A stretch of DNA of 64,000 bases, from contig NZ_JABFHF010000034.1 of assembly GCF_015476655.1 (NCBI RefSeq), forward strand, positions 1 through 64,000, given 5' to 3'. The translations under genes were made by a program, and so were the position numbers. Shown here piece after piece: positions 9,293 through 18,626 of this stretch. Source of the stretch: Aquiflexum lacus (lineage in GTDB: Bacteria; Bacteroidota; Bacteroidia; Cytophagales; Cyclobacteriaceae). The notes beneath the pieces were generated by a model. That model saw nothing but the letters and a program-made list of their open reading frames with translations. It searched no databases and had not been told where the DNA came from. Position 1 is the first letter of the stretch. Each line of letters begins with the position of its first letter.

Positions 9293-12013
9293 TTACACAG
9301 GAAGTCGGTATTCAGAGAATTTATTGTTGCTGACCACATAAATGATATATTCATTTTGTGCAGCTGAAAATTTCATTTCCAGTTTCTGACTACCATCTAT
9401 CGGCCTTGTTGTCAATAAATTCCCTTTAAGGTCATATAGAAATATGAATCCCTGATTCCTGTCAAGCACCACAAAAATATTTTTATCTGCTGCAAAAGAA
9501 AAATATTGGAATTGCAGGTCATCAGAAAAAATATCCTTTGAGAAAAGTACCTGACTATCCGAATCAAGGATTGAAACTTTGTTGTATTGATGGACGGCAA
9601 AAAGATACCTGTCATCTTTTTGGTCCTTGATCAAATGGAACTCGGATTCTCTATCGGGTCTCATCAGCTGATTTCTATAGGTAATTTCTCCTAAGAAATT
9701 TACCATTACAATTTCACCGGTTTGTGTAACAGTCACCAATCGGGTTTCTTTTGCACTACCTCTTTCCAACAAAATGTAATCAGTTCCTAGACTTTCCCCT
9801 AATCTTATAGGACTTCCCAATTCGGCATCTCCTCTTCTATTGTACAAATACAATTCACCAGAATTTGCCAAGGCCAACATTCTGTCTCCTATACCAGCAA
9901 TTCTGTGGTGGGCAGGTTTAATTGAAATTGGCGAGTTGATTTTTTTAGGATTCCAACCCTCTAAGATTTTTCCCGACTGATCTGTCAAATACAAATCTCC
10001 TTCCATAGTACTTACAAAAAATCTATAATCACGGTTATTATCATAATCCAATAAATTGATATGGGAAATAATTCCCTGAGAAAATCTGATTGGGAAATCA
10101 GGAAGTAAATTCCCAAACCTATCTATGGCATATATAAAATTCTTCGTGGCAAAAAGCAGCTGAAGTTTGTTGTTTTTATAATAATCAAACTGAAATATTT
10201 CGGATATCACAGGACCATCAAGCTCATAAGAAAACACAAACTCTCCTTCATTTGTGATGAGATGAATATTGTTTTTCTCATCCTGAATTATGAAGTCAAC
10301 ACTTTTGTCATTGAAGTTCTGAATACTTTTTGGCCCAAAAATCAGTTTATCATTAAATGTGACCGAGGAGCTTTCCACCAAGACTACTTGTTGCCCCAAC
10401 TTTGGTTCTGAAGGATTGTAGGACAATTCCAATCTGACGTTGAGTTGATTACCATCCTTGTACAGCTTCACAAATGTCTTATCAATTGCTTGAAATTGTG
10501 GGGCATATTTTTGAAAAAATGATTTCCAGTTGGGAGAACTTGCATCAAGGATATTTGGCCAAAAACGGGAAATATCAAGCACAAAATCATATACGGAATC
10601 AGATGAAAGATCTTCTAAGATTTTTTTATGTTTCAGCGTTTTACTCCAGACATTGTCATTGGCAACATCATCGATGAATATTTTCAAAGCTTTGATGCTG
10701 TTGCCAAAAACAAGTACATTACCAAACATGGTCACGTAGGTGTTGTCAAAACCTAAAAAATTACCATTGAACAAATGGGCCGGAAATTCCTCGGTAGCGA
10801 TGATCAGAATCTCCTTCCCCCGGTAACTATCCTTAAATCGCGAACTGTCAACTTCTATTTCATAACCAATAGTGAATTTCTCTAGTAAATCCAATTGCCT
10901 TTGGGCATCTTTTGTGCCTAGAAAAAGCAATTTATCTTGTGCTTCCTGGTTCAATTTCTCTAAATAAACCAAGCCAATATGTCCAGTAAAGTCATTGAAA
11001 AAACCCTGTTGGATAAGTCCATTATCAATTTCACCCAACACGGTGCTTTTTAGCGTGAATTCCGTATCCAGTAAATCAAATATTTGCTGAATTCTTCCCA
11101 ACTGATATTGATAATATGCTGCCGTTCTATTGGAAATAAAATCCTCGAAAAAGGTAATTGCATCTTGCGAATTGGCTGAGAATCCCATATTGGTCTGCTC
11201 TCCAATTAAGGCCAATCCCTCAAGCAAAATCCGACTTTCACCAAATTTCAGTTCAAGATTAGCTGAGATCTTATTTTTGAAAAAATCATCCAATCCTAAA
11301 TGGTTGGGTTCCATGGTGACCACTTTTACAAAATTGCTCAGACCATCACTCCCAAGTCTGATGACACCAAGGCCAGTAGGAATGGGAAGAGCTTCCAGTA
11401 AATCTTCATGTTTCTCTTTGAATCCTCCCAAAGCATTATTTTGCGAATGTCTGATTGCATCCTCTACCAAAAATGATGTGAAACTTAAAATTTGAAGATT
11501 TCCAACCCTTGCGTAGGTCAATTCCTTATCATTTTCTTTGCTTCTAAATTCTTTTACTTTGACATTGCTGTAGTTTCTGGAGGAAATAGACACCGAATTC
11601 CCCAATTTATTTTCCAGTTGAGTGACCAATCCAAAATCTGAATTCTGTGGCATCGCGAGAATAAACAAAAAATCAAATTCCTCTTTACCAACAGGGTGCA
11701 AAGATATTGAAAGCTGATTTCCCTTGAGATACCTTTCAAGATTCCCGGATCTTCCGACGAGACTGTCCAAAAACAGCAAACTTTGTTCTGCCTGTTGGAG
11801 TGCCGGAATACCTGACAATCTTCCCCAAACAGGCTGAGTGACCAATTGATTCCAGGCCATAACGGCTTGATAGGTTTCAAAAACCAAGACCGCATCTGTA
11901 GAAACCAACTCTAAGGCATTTCTGGGTTTTTCCCTAAAAATATTTTTGTAGGCAAAAAAACCCCCAATACCGAAGACAAGCAAAATCAAAAGGGCAAATA
12001 TTATTTTTTTCAC
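9293..12013 (-). CDS. Large membrane-anchored protein, DUF3352-like with C-terminal beta-propeller-like repeats
   Basis: About 906 residues from the GTG at 12013, which gives MKKIIFALLILLVFGIGG, an N-terminal membrane anchor or signal. The longer frame up to 12067 starts with TTG inside the terminator of mdh, so I reject it. The first ~570 residues resemble the DUF3352 type (ALELVSTDAVLVFET near the start). From about residue 590 the sequence shows repeated short blades (NIHLITNEGEFVFSYEL, FIYAIDRFGNLLPDFPIRF, DLYLTDQSGKILEGW, ELYLYNRRGD, EIVMVNFLGEIT), typical of a PQQ/VCBS-like propeller. Likely extracytoplasmic. Function unknown. It lies downstream of mdh but is separated by a strong terminator. 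Confidence 0.7.
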   Translation of the reverse strand: MKKIIFALLILLVFGIGGFFAYKNIFREKPRNALELVSTDAVLVFETYQAVMAWNQLVTQPVWGRLSGIPALQQAEQSLLFLDSLVGRSGNLERYLKGNQLSISLHPVGKEEFDFLFILAMPQNSDFGLVTQLENKLGNSVSISSRNYSNVKVKEFRSKENDKELTYARVGNLQILSFTSFLVEDAIRHSQNNALGGFKEKHEDLLEALPIPTGLGVIRLGSDGLSNFVKVVTMEPNHLGLDDFFKNKISANLELKFGESRILLEGLALIGEQTNMGFSANSQDAITFFEDFISNRTAAYYQYQLGRIQQIFDLLDTEFTLKSTVLGEIDNGLIQQGFFNDFTGHIGLVYLEKLNQEAQDKLLFLGTKDAQRQLDLLEKFTIGYEIEVDSSRFKDSYRGKEILIIATEEFPAHLFNGNFLGFDNTYVTMFGNVLVFGNSIKALKIFIDDVANDNVWSKTLKHKKILEDLSSDSVYDFVLDISRFWPNILDASSPNWKSFFQKYAPQFQAIDKTFVKLYKDGNQLNVRLELSYNPSEPKLGQQVVLVESSSVTFNDKLIFGPKSIQNFNDKSVDFIIQDEKNNIHLITNEGEFVFSYELDGPVISEIFQFDYYKNNKLQLLFATKNFIYAIDRFGNLLPDFPIRFSQGIISHINLLDYDNNRDYRFFVSTMEGDLYLTDQSGKILEGWNPKKINSPISIKPAHHRIAGIGDRMLALANSGELYLYNRRGDAELGSPIRLGESLGTDYILLERGSAKETRLVTVTQTGEIVMVNFLGEITYRNQLMRPDRESEFHLIKDQKDDRYLFAVHQYNKVSILDSDSQVLFSKDIFSDDLQFQYFSFAADKNIFVVLDRNQGFIFLYDLKGNLLTTRPIDGSQKLEMKFSAAQNEYIIYVVSNNKFSEYRLPV

Positions 12014-12057
12014 TTTCAGGTGGGATATTGGCTGGGTGGCTTCAAAACTCAAAAGAC

Positions 12058-12094
12058 AAAAAAACAAAAAATCCCGATATAAAACCGGGATTTT
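12058..12094 (-). terminator. Intrinsic terminator of mdh
   Basis: Perfect 9-bp inverted repeat AAAATCCCG (12068-12076) / CGGGATTTT (12086-12094) with a 9-base loop. On the minus strand it is followed by a T-rich tail (12058-12070). It lies 20 bases after the mdh stop codon. Confidence 0.9.
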
Positions 12095-12114
12095 GAATTA
12101 AATCGTTCAAGAGC

Positions 12115-13053
12115 TTATTTACTGGAGATTTTATCCAATACACTCATGACTTCTTTGACATGGCCTCTTGAAACTTCCAATAGCGTTTTTTCCTCTTCAT
12201 TGAGATCCAATTCGATTACCTTTTCAACTCCGTTTTTACCCAAAATCACAGGCACTCCAAGGTAACAATCATCAATACCATATTCACCGTCCAATTTGAT
12301 ACACACTGGGAATACTCTCCTTTGGTTTTTCAAAATCGATTCTACCATTTGCGCGGCAGCCGAGCCCGGTGCATACCACGCAGAAGTACCCATTAACTTC
12401 ACCAATTCCCCACCACCGAACTTCGTTCTTTCGATGATTGCATCGAGTTTATCAGCATCTATCATTTCTGTTACAGGAATCCCGGCCACAGTCGTATATC
12501 TTGGTAAGGGAACCATTGTATCACCATGGCCGCCCATAAGAATAGCTTGGATTTCCTTTGGAGATATATTAAGTTCTTCTGCAATAAACGCCCTGTATCT
12601 AGCTGTATCAAGGATACCTGCCATACCGATCACTTTCGTTCGCGGCAGATTGGAGGTGATATGTGCCTGATAAGTCATCACATCAAGTGGGTTTGAGACA
12701 ACTATGATGATAGCATTTGGTGAATATTTCACCACACTTTCGGTGACTGACTTCACGATACCTGCATTGGTCTCGATCAGGTCGTCACGGGTCATGCCCG
12801 GCTTCCTTGGCAAACCCGAAGTAATCACTACTACATCTGAATTGGCAGTTTTACTGTAATCATTCGTACTTCCAACAGTTCTGCTGTCATACTGATTGAT
12901 CGGGGCTTTTTGCCAGATATCCAGAGCTTTGCCTTCTGCAATTCCTTCTTTGATATCAATCAATACTATTTCCTCGGCAATCTCTCTGTAAGCCAATACG
13001 TCTGCGCATGTAGCACCTACATTTCCGGCACCTACTACTGTTACTTTTGTCAT
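12115..13053 (-). CDS. mdh: Malate dehydrogenase
   Basis: 312 residues, normal length for the LDH-like bacterial malate dehydrogenase; interconverts malate and oxaloacetate with NAD in the TCA cycle. Visible motifs: Rossmann loop VTVVGAGNVGATCADVLA at the N-terminus with an acidic residue (VLID) for NAD, the substrate-loop arginines in SGLPRKPGMTRDDL, VSNPLDVMTY, and the catalytic histidine in MGGHGDTMVPL. The loop pattern RKPGMTR is that of malate rather than lactate enzymes. Own terminator downstream; the 157-base gap upstream presumably carries its promoter. Confidence 0.97.
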   Translation of the reverse strand: MTKVTVVGAGNVGATCADVLAYREIAEEIVLIDIKEGIAEGKALDIWQKAPINQYDSRTVGSTNDYSKTANSDVVVITSGLPRKPGMTRDDLIETNAGIVKSVTESVVKYSPNAIIIVVSNPLDVMTYQAHITSNLPRTKVIGMAGILDTARYRAFIAEELNISPKEIQAILMGGHGDTMVPLPRYTTVAGIPVTEMIDADKLDAIIERTKFGGGELVKLMGTSAWYAPGSAAAQMVESILKNQRRVFPVCIKLDGEYGIDDCYLGVPVILGKNGVEKVIELDLNEEEKTLLEVSRGHVKEVMSVLDKISSK

Positions 13054-13210
13054 GATTATATGATTATTTTAAGTTTTTAACTTTGGTTTAAAAGTGGCGC
13101 TAAGTTATTAAACAAAGCCTATTTAATAAAGTAATACTGTGATAACTTCACTGTATACTCTTAGTGTTTTGCTAATCGATATAGATAAAAAAATAATTTT
13201 GTCAAAAAGG

Positions 13211-13741
13211 TTACCTAGAAGAAGTATCAAACATCTCACCCAAATTGAAGAAGCCAAAAGAGCTTTTGTAGGATTTAAACAGACGATGATTATTCTCATT
13301 ATAAAATTCAGCTAATGAAGTCATCATTTTGGCTTTGATTTTCGGATTATTATCAAAAATCTCATGAATAGAAAAATGAGGTATCACCAGCAGCTCTGCC
13401 TGCTCTGAAAATACCACAGCAGTATAAATCCTTTTTGTATTTTCCAGCAAGCAATTTTCCCCAAAGCCTTCCATTTTTCTGACTTCTTTAATTACCTCAA
13501 AATCATCTTTGATATCAAGAGTAAGATTGACAAGCCCTGATTTAACCACATAGAAAGCATGACTAGGATCGCCCCTGAAAAATATCACCTCATCCTTAGC
13601 ATATTTTCTGTAATGAATAGCTGAAAGAAAACGGGCCATTTCAGAGTTCTTCAATTTTTCAAAAAATCTGATTTGAGCCAGAAACTGGAAAGTTTCTAAT
13701 TCTGAGGCACTAAAAGTTTTTGAAAAAGGATTGATCATCAT
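13211..13741 (-). CDS. Cyclic nucleotide-binding domain protein without DNA-binding domain
   Basis: 176 residues. Residues ~20-140 form a CRP-like cyclic-nucleotide-binding beta-roll: FFEKLKNSEMARFLSAIHYRKYAKDEVIFFRGD, AFYVVKSGLVNLTL, then EGFGENCLLENTKRIYTAVV, which corresponds to the phosphate-binding cassette but lacks the usual Arg-Ser/Thr-Ala pairing in perfect form. No helix-turn-helix follows, only a helical tail. The start ATG overlaps the tilS stop (shared bases 13738-13741), so it is translationally coupled to tilS. It may be a regulatory or scaffolding protein; ligand binding is uncertain. Confidence 0.8.
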   Translation of the reverse strand: MMINPFSKTFSASELETFQFLAQIRFFEKLKNSEMARFLSAIHYRKYAKDEVIFFRGDPSHAFYVVKSGLVNLTLDIKDDFEVIKEVRKMEGFGENCLLENTKRIYTAVVFSEQAELLVIPHFSIHEIFDNNPKIKAKMMTSLAEFYNENNHRLFKSYKSSFGFFNLGEMFDTSSR

Positions 13742-15057
13742 ATTACTTTTTTAAAATACAAAACCTGTTTTGTGGATTCCGTGCATTTGAAGTGATCACT
13801 GATACGATATCCTACCAACCAAGCAATCTCATCCCCTGAAAGAAGCACCAATACTTGCTTCTTTTTGATCAAGGGCACTTTCAAATCTACTAATAAATCA
13901 CTGATTTTTTTTTCTTTGTTCATTCCCAAGGGTATAATCCTATCTCCTTGTTCCCATCTTCTGACCCGAAGGGGAAATTTAAGTTTTTTCAAGTCTAACA
14001 TGGCATTTTCAGAGGAACGTTCAATTTCAAAATCGTGATCAAATCGAAGGATATCATACTTGTGCGACCTAAGATTCAATTCAATGTCGTAGGAATCCAA
14101 CTCTACGTCCTCCCATTCAAAATCATTTTTGCCTAGGATCAATATGTCTCTATCCAAATTCAACATATATTCCCCTGCATAGAATGTTTTGCCTGGTTCA
14201 CCAATGTCTATTGACTTAATAACATCCTGTACATCAAAATATGAAAAACCAAAATCCCGCAACCAATAATACAACATGGATTGCTTTCCTGACAATTTCT
14301 TTATGCTGGCAATTTCAAGATACTGATACCCATTTTCCCACCGGACATATTGGTCACGCCATAATCCAAATAGGTCAAAAAAAGCCTTTCCAGTATCCTT
14401 CAATCTTTTGAAACTCATATCCAATACCTGAAGGCCATCCGGAAAATCCTCGCTTAAGGTGGGTAAAACCCTGTTTCGCAATAGATTTCTTTTGTAATCA
14501 TTTGTGTCGTTGCTGCTGTCATTTCTCCATGTAAGTCCATTTTCCTCCATATAAGATCTTATAAGCGACCTTGAAAACGGTAGCAAAGGTCTTAGGATGT
14601 TTCCTCTTTTTTCTGCCATCCCATAAAGTCCCTCTATCCCTGTTCCCCTCAATAGGTTAAGAAAAATGGTTTCAATTTGATCCTCAAATTGGTGTGCTAC
14701 TAAAACACCATCGAAACCATTATCTTTGACCAATCCCTCAAACCAATCATACCTGAAATCCCTTGCTGCCATCTGAGTGGATTTTCCAATAGTCTTAAAC
14801 ATTTCTTTTTTGGTCTTGGTAAGAAATAAAGGCACTTCCCATTTTGCAGCTAACGCTTTTACGAATGCCTCATCTTCTTCACTTTCCTTTCCCCGCAATT
14901 GAAAATTGACATGTCCTAGCGAAAATTTGACACCTAAACCATGCAATAAGTGCCCTAAGCAAACACTGTCAATCCCACCGCTTATTGCCAAAAGGTATGA
15001 TTTCTCTAAATCTAAAAGATTTTTCGAACGTATATGAATTTTAAAAAGGTCTTTCAT
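13738..15057 (-). CDS. tilS: tRNA(Ile)-lysidine synthase
   Basis: 439 residues. The PP-loop ATP-binding motif SGGIDS (in LLAISGGIDSVCLGHLLHGLG, about residues 24-31) and downstream GHVNFQLRGKESEEDE, VAHQFEDQIETIFLNLLRG and RPLLPFSRS identify the N-type ATP pyrophosphatase TilS. It attaches lysine to C34 of the CAU-anticodon isoleucine tRNA so that it reads AUA. The C-terminal domain ends with KVPLIKKKQVLVLLSGDEIAWLVGYRI, typical of the family. First gene of a two-gene unit with the cyclic-nucleotide-binding protein; divergent from the OstA-like gene. Confidence 0.95.
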   Translation of the reverse strand: MKDLFKIHIRSKNLLDLEKSYLLAISGGIDSVCLGHLLHGLGVKFSLGHVNFQLRGKESEEDEAFVKALAAKWEVPLFLTKTKKEMFKTIGKSTQMAARDFRYDWFEGLVKDNGFDGVLVAHQFEDQIETIFLNLLRGTGIEGLYGMAEKRGNILRPLLPFSRSLIRSYMEENGLTWRNDSSNDTNDYKRNLLRNRVLPTLSEDFPDGLQVLDMSFKRLKDTGKAFFDLFGLWRDQYVRWENGYQYLEIASIKKLSGKQSMLYYWLRDFGFSYFDVQDVIKSIDIGEPGKTFYAGEYMLNLDRDILILGKNDFEWEDVELDSYDIELNLRSHKYDILRFDHDFEIERSSENAMLDLKKLKFPLRVRRWEQGDRIIPLGMNKEKKISDLLVDLKVPLIKKKQVLVLLSGDEIAWLVGYRISDHFKCTESTKQVLYFKKVI

Positions 15058-15080
15058 AAATCAAAAATACCATTTTTGGT

Positions 15081-15088
15081 TAATTTTG
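15081..15088 (+). promoter_or_regulatory. Candidate -7 promoter box for the OstA-like gene
   Basis: TAATTTTG matches the Bacteroidota -7 consensus TAnnTTTG and lies 18 bases before the ATG at 15107. It overlaps the alternative TTG start at 15086, which supports the ATG as true start. No good -33 TTG at ideal spacing was found. Confidence 0.45.
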
Positions 15089-15106
15089 GGATCGATTTCA
15101 AATCAA

Positions 15107-16723
15107 ATGATCAAAAACACATATTTTCTAATCACCCTTATTTTTCTGATAATTGTACAGGCCTCCACAGCTCAGAACATGCTGGAGATCCAACAAGCTG
15201 ACCTACTCCAAGGTGCGGGAGGCTTTGAGAGGCTCCTTCAAAATGTAAGGATGAAGCACCAAAACTCCCTGATTTATTGTGATTCTGCTCATTTTTACAG
15301 AAGTGAAAATAAAGCTATACTCTATGGAAATGTGAGGATTGTTGATCAAGTAGATCCGATTACCACCAATAGTAGATATGCAGAATATGACGGCAACACC
15401 AAAATCGCCAAACTCAGAAATAATGTGGTATTCCAAAATGAATCGACAACTTTGTACACCGAATTCCTGGATTATGACAGAACTACGGGGATAGCCAAAT
15501 ATTTCAATGACGGGAAAGTAGTTGATAGTACCAACGTACTTACCAGTGAAAATGGTGTTTACGAGACAGCAATTGAGAAAATCACTTTTACCGAAGATGT
15601 GATTCTTGTCAACCCTGATTATACTTTGAGAACAAACTTTTTGATCTATCGGACAGTCCCCAAAACTTCAGAAACGATAGGAGTTACCAATATTATTTCA
15701 AAAGAAGGAAATAAGTTAAATGCTCAAAAGGGTAGTTTTTACGATACTGAGAATAAGATTTTTAGATTTTATGACGGAGATGCCGAAACAGAAACCAGTA
15801 AAGTATATGCTGAAACACTCTTCTATGATGAAAACCAGAAGTATTATGAAGGAAAAGTCAACGTCAGTGTCCTGAACAAAGAACGTGAAATAGAGATTTT
15901 CGGTGAAGAAGGCAAATACTGGGAAGAAAATAAATACAGTTTGGTTTATGGCAATGCATTGGTCCAGAAATATTTTGAAGCAGACACCATGTATATGATT
16001 GCTGACACTTTGATTTCTCAAGACAGTGAAAATGCAGAAGAACGGCATTTACTGGCCTTCAACAATATACGTTTAATTAAATCCAGCTTATATGGAAGAT
16101 CAGATTCTCTGGCATATATCTACGCTGATTCCACCATACATCTCTATCAAGACCCGATCTTATGGGACAATAAAAGTCAAATATCGGCAGATAGCATTAG
16201 GTTTTTGATAGCAAATGAGGAAATAGATATGGTTTATCTCAATCAAAAAGCCTTTACCATAACAAGGGACACCATTGGTAATTTCAATCAAATGAAAGGC
16301 CGAAAGATGACAGGCTATTTCAAAGAACAAAAAATGAGTAAGCTTCATATCCAAGGTAACGGTGAATCGATTTACTACGACCTCATAGGTGACTCAACAC
16401 TTCGAGGTATGAATAAAATGCTCTGCGCCAATATCATTATGTTTTTTGATGACGGTAGATTGGTCAAAACAAACTGGCTGGTCAAGCCTGAAGGATCCTT
16501 CAAACCGCCTCATTTGTTGGAAGATGACGAGCGTGAATTGGAGGGTTTTAAATGGAGAGAAAATGAAAAACCGAGTATGGAGGACATTTTCTCATGGAGA
16601 ACCCCAAGAAAAAGAGAAGAAAATCAATTTAATTTTTTCAACGAGCCAGATGCTGTTATACCTTATCCTGAAGAGGAGGAAATACAAAAATTAATTAAGG
16701 AAAAACTTAAATCAGGGGAGTAA
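15107..16723 (+). CDS. OstA/LptA-like protein
   Basis: 538 residues from ATG 15107; a signal peptide (to about STAQ) is followed by repeated OstA-type strands such as SLIYCDSAHFYRSENKAILYGNVRI, SRYAEYDGNTKIAKLRNNVVF and LTSENGVYETAIEKITFTEDV. These are the parallel beta-jellyroll repeats of the LptA/LptD-N family that carry lipopolysaccharide across the periplasm. The gene is longer than enterobacterial LptA; such long OstA-like proteins are usual in Bacteroidota. The C-terminal ~60 residues are acidic/lysine-rich. A separate LptF/LptG-type permease is encoded at 41557-42630. Confidence 0.85.
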   Translation: MIKNTYFLITLIFLIIVQASTAQNMLEIQQADLLQGAGGFERLLQNVRMKHQNSLIYCDSAHFYRSENKAILYGNVRIVDQVDPITTNSRYAEYDGNTKIAKLRNNVVFQNESTTLYTEFLDYDRTTGIAKYFNDGKVVDSTNVLTSENGVYETAIEKITFTEDVILVNPDYTLRTNFLIYRTVPKTSETIGVTNIISKEGNKLNAQKGSFYDTENKIFRFYDGDAETETSKVYAETLFYDENQKYYEGKVNVSVLNKEREIEIFGEEGKYWEENKYSLVYGNALVQKYFEADTMYMIADTLISQDSENAEERHLLAFNNIRLIKSSLYGRSDSLAYIYADSTIHLYQDPILWDNKSQISADSIRFLIANEEIDMVYLNQKAFTITRDTIGNFNQMKGRKMTGYFKEQKMSKLHIQGNGESIYYDLIGDSTLRGMNKMLCANIIMFFDDGRLVKTNWLVKPEGSFKPPHLLEDDERELEGFKWRENEKPSMEDIFSWRTPRKREENQFNFFNEPDAVIPYPEEEEIQKLIKEKLKSGE

Positions 16724-16911
16724 GCTTTGGGCTTTTGCTGAAACTGTAAAATTTAAATTTTCATTAACGGAGACATTAAAAAAAAATTTCATTAAGGTTA
16801 ACAAATTTTAACCCCGAAATGGTTAATAGTTCAAACCTATTTGGTATTTTTATACGTAGTTAAAAATGAATTGCTTCAAAACAGTTGCCAGCCTATTGAT
16901 AAAAAATTTAC

Positions 16912-17619
16912 ATGAAAAAGATTTTCGTACTTTTTGCGCTCATACTTATGCTGCTTCCGACTTACTCGGACGCACAGGTGCGTGTGTTGTCCGAAAATAT
17001 TGAATTCAATGGAAAAATAGGCACAGCACAGCGCAAATCCTTAATCATTCAGAACCAAAGTAATCAACCTGTAGAATATAGCCTTAAGTTTTTACGTGGT
17101 AATATCGGCTCTTCTCAAAACATTAAACTTTGTATTGCCGATAAATGCTTCGATCCAAAAAGGGATATGGCTAAAATCCATTTAATACTTGCACCAGGGG
17201 AAATATTTACTGATTTATACTTAGAGTTTGATTTAGGTATCACGGAAACAAAAGGTAATTTCGACCTTCATTTCACCAATACGGAAAATATAAGGGATGT
17301 TTTCGTCATTGAAGCTATATATGATGTTTTCAATCCAAGTATTGAAGAAACCAATCACAAAGATATTTCAATAGGTAGTGTCTATCCCAATCCGAGTAAT
17401 AGGATTGCCCAAATAGATTATGAATTCAAAAATCCAAATACGACAGCAAAAATTACAATCAATAGCTTCATAGGGAATCCTGTAGCCGAATACCTGCTAG
17501 AACCGGCCCAAAAAAGTCTAGTCATCAATGTGGCTGACCTCAATCCAGGAGTTTATTTTTATACCTTATTTGTTGACAACAAAAATATAGTGACCAAAAA
17601 ACTCGTTGTTAAGAAGTAA
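16912..17619 (+). CDS. Secreted protein with type IX secretion C-terminal sorting domain
   Basis: 235 residues. Signal peptide (about 1-21, ending SDAQ), a beta-sandwich-like middle domain (residues ~25-140), then a C-terminal type A sorting domain: SIGSVYPNPSNRIAQIDYEF, an alternating strand region, LVINVADLNPGVYFYTLFVDN and the end KKLVVKK. This is the hallmark of cargo exported by the type IX secretion system and fixed to the surface or released. The 188-base upstream gap contains GGTTAA/TTAACC/GGTTAA elements at 16796-16826 (the first two form a 6-bp hairpin) that may be regulatory. The function of the N-terminal domain is unknown; its two cysteines (LCIADKCF) may form a disulfide. Confidence 0.88.
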   Translation: MKKIFVLFALILMLLPTYSDAQVRVLSENIEFNGKIGTAQRKSLIIQNQSNQPVEYSLKFLRGNIGSSQNIKLCIADKCFDPKRDMAKIHLILAPGEIFTDLYLEFDLGITETKGNFDLHFTNTENIRDVFVIEAIYDVFNPSIEETNHKDISIGSVYPNPSNRIAQIDYEFKNPNTTAKITINSFIGNPVAEYLLEPAQKSLVINVADLNPGVYFYTLFVDNKNIVTKKLVVKK

Positions 17620-17643
17620 GCAAATTCCAAGGATTTTGAACAA

Positions 17644-17674
17644 TTGGATTAGTATGATTATTCCCTTATATTTG
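17644..17674 (+). promoter_or_regulatory. Promoter of the bamD-rpoZ-coaBC operon
   Basis: TTG (17644-17646), a 20-base spacer, then TATATTTG (17667-17674) is a textbook Bacteroidota sigma-ABfr promoter. The predicted transcript start falls just before the bamD ATG at 17690, which also argues against the longer frame starting at 17606. Confidence 0.75.
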
Positions 17675-17689
17675 CGCCTCCAAAAAATA

Positions 17690-18622
17690 ATGAAAAACCT
17701 TAGTCCATTCATCCTTCTTTTGTTCTTATTGGCAACTTCTTCTTGTGGCGATTTCTATAAATTAGAAAAAAGCACCAATTGGGAAGAACTGTACGAGTCC
17801 GCCAATACCTATTACAATGCAGGAGAATATAGCAAAGCAATTATTTTGTACGACAAAGTTCTACCTGTCATCAGAGGGAGCGAAAAAGCAGAACTTGCTG
17901 ATTTCAATTATGCTTACAGTCATTTTAGAATGAAAAGATATATTGAGTCTGCAGGATACTTCAATACATTTTATCAAACTTACAACAGAAGCCCTCTTGC
18001 AGAAGAAGCATTGTTTATGAATGCTTATTCTTTATATCTTGATGCGCCTGATTATAATCTTGATCAAAAAAGCAGTCATGATGCGGTAAACGCGATACAG
18101 CTATTTATTAGTAGGTTTCCCGAATCAGATTCCTATGAAAGGGCCACCGCTATGATTGATGATCTTCAGGTGAGATTTGAGGAAAAGGCTTATCAGGAAT
18201 CCATGCTCTATTTGAGGTTGACCGAAGGTTTATATCCCGGCGAATTTTATAGGGCTTGTATCATTAATTTCCAAAACTTTGCAAAGGCATATCCTGATAG
18301 CAAACATAATGAAGAATTGGGATTTAAATTGGTAGAAGTATCCTTAGCATATGGTGAACGAAGTGTATTTGACAAAAAAGAAGAAAGACTTAAGGATGTA
18401 TCCAAATATGGAGATCAATTTAAAAGAAGGTATCCGGAAAGCAAATACTTAGGAAGTATTGAGACTTTGATTAAAGAATCTCAAACTGAGCTTGTCGCCC
18501 ATCTCAAAGTAAAAAAGGAGTATGAAGAGCAATTGGCAAAAGCAAAATTAGAAGCTGAAGCAGCCAAAATGAATCAGCCTGAAGCTACTAAAGAATTATC
18601 AACAGAAATTAAAAATAACTAA
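17690..18622 (+). CDS. bamD: Outer-membrane assembly lipoprotein BamD
   Basis: 310 residues from ATG 17690. Lipoprotein signal with lipobox ATSSC, then KSTNWEELYESANTYYNAGEYSKAIILYDKVLP, the first TPR of the BamD/YfiO family, and further TPR-like helices (AELADFNYAYSHFRMKRYIESAGYFNTFYQTY). Role: subunit of the Bam complex that inserts beta-barrel proteins into the outer membrane. The last ~40 residues are a charged helix rich in Lys, Glu and Ala. rpoZ follows after 4 bases. Confidence 0.93.
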   Translation: MKNLSPFILLLFLLATSSCGDFYKLEKSTNWEELYESANTYYNAGEYSKAIILYDKVLPVIRGSEKAELADFNYAYSHFRMKRYIESAGYFNTFYQTYNRSPLAEEALFMNAYSLYLDAPDYNLDQKSSHDAVNAIQLFISRFPESDSYERATAMIDDLQVRFEEKAYQESMLYLRLTEGLYPGEFYRACIINFQNFAKAYPDSKHNEELGFKLVEVSLAYGERSVFDKKEERLKDVSKYGDQFKRRYPESKYLGSIETLIKESQTELVAHLKVKKEYEEQLAKAKLEAEAAKMNQPEATKELSTEIKNN

Positions 18623-18626
18623 TCAT

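Noticed and set aside
12014-12067. TTG start of the large DUF3352-like protein
   Set aside because: It begins in the T-tail of the mdh terminator and adds 18 residues before the natural signal/anchor sequence.
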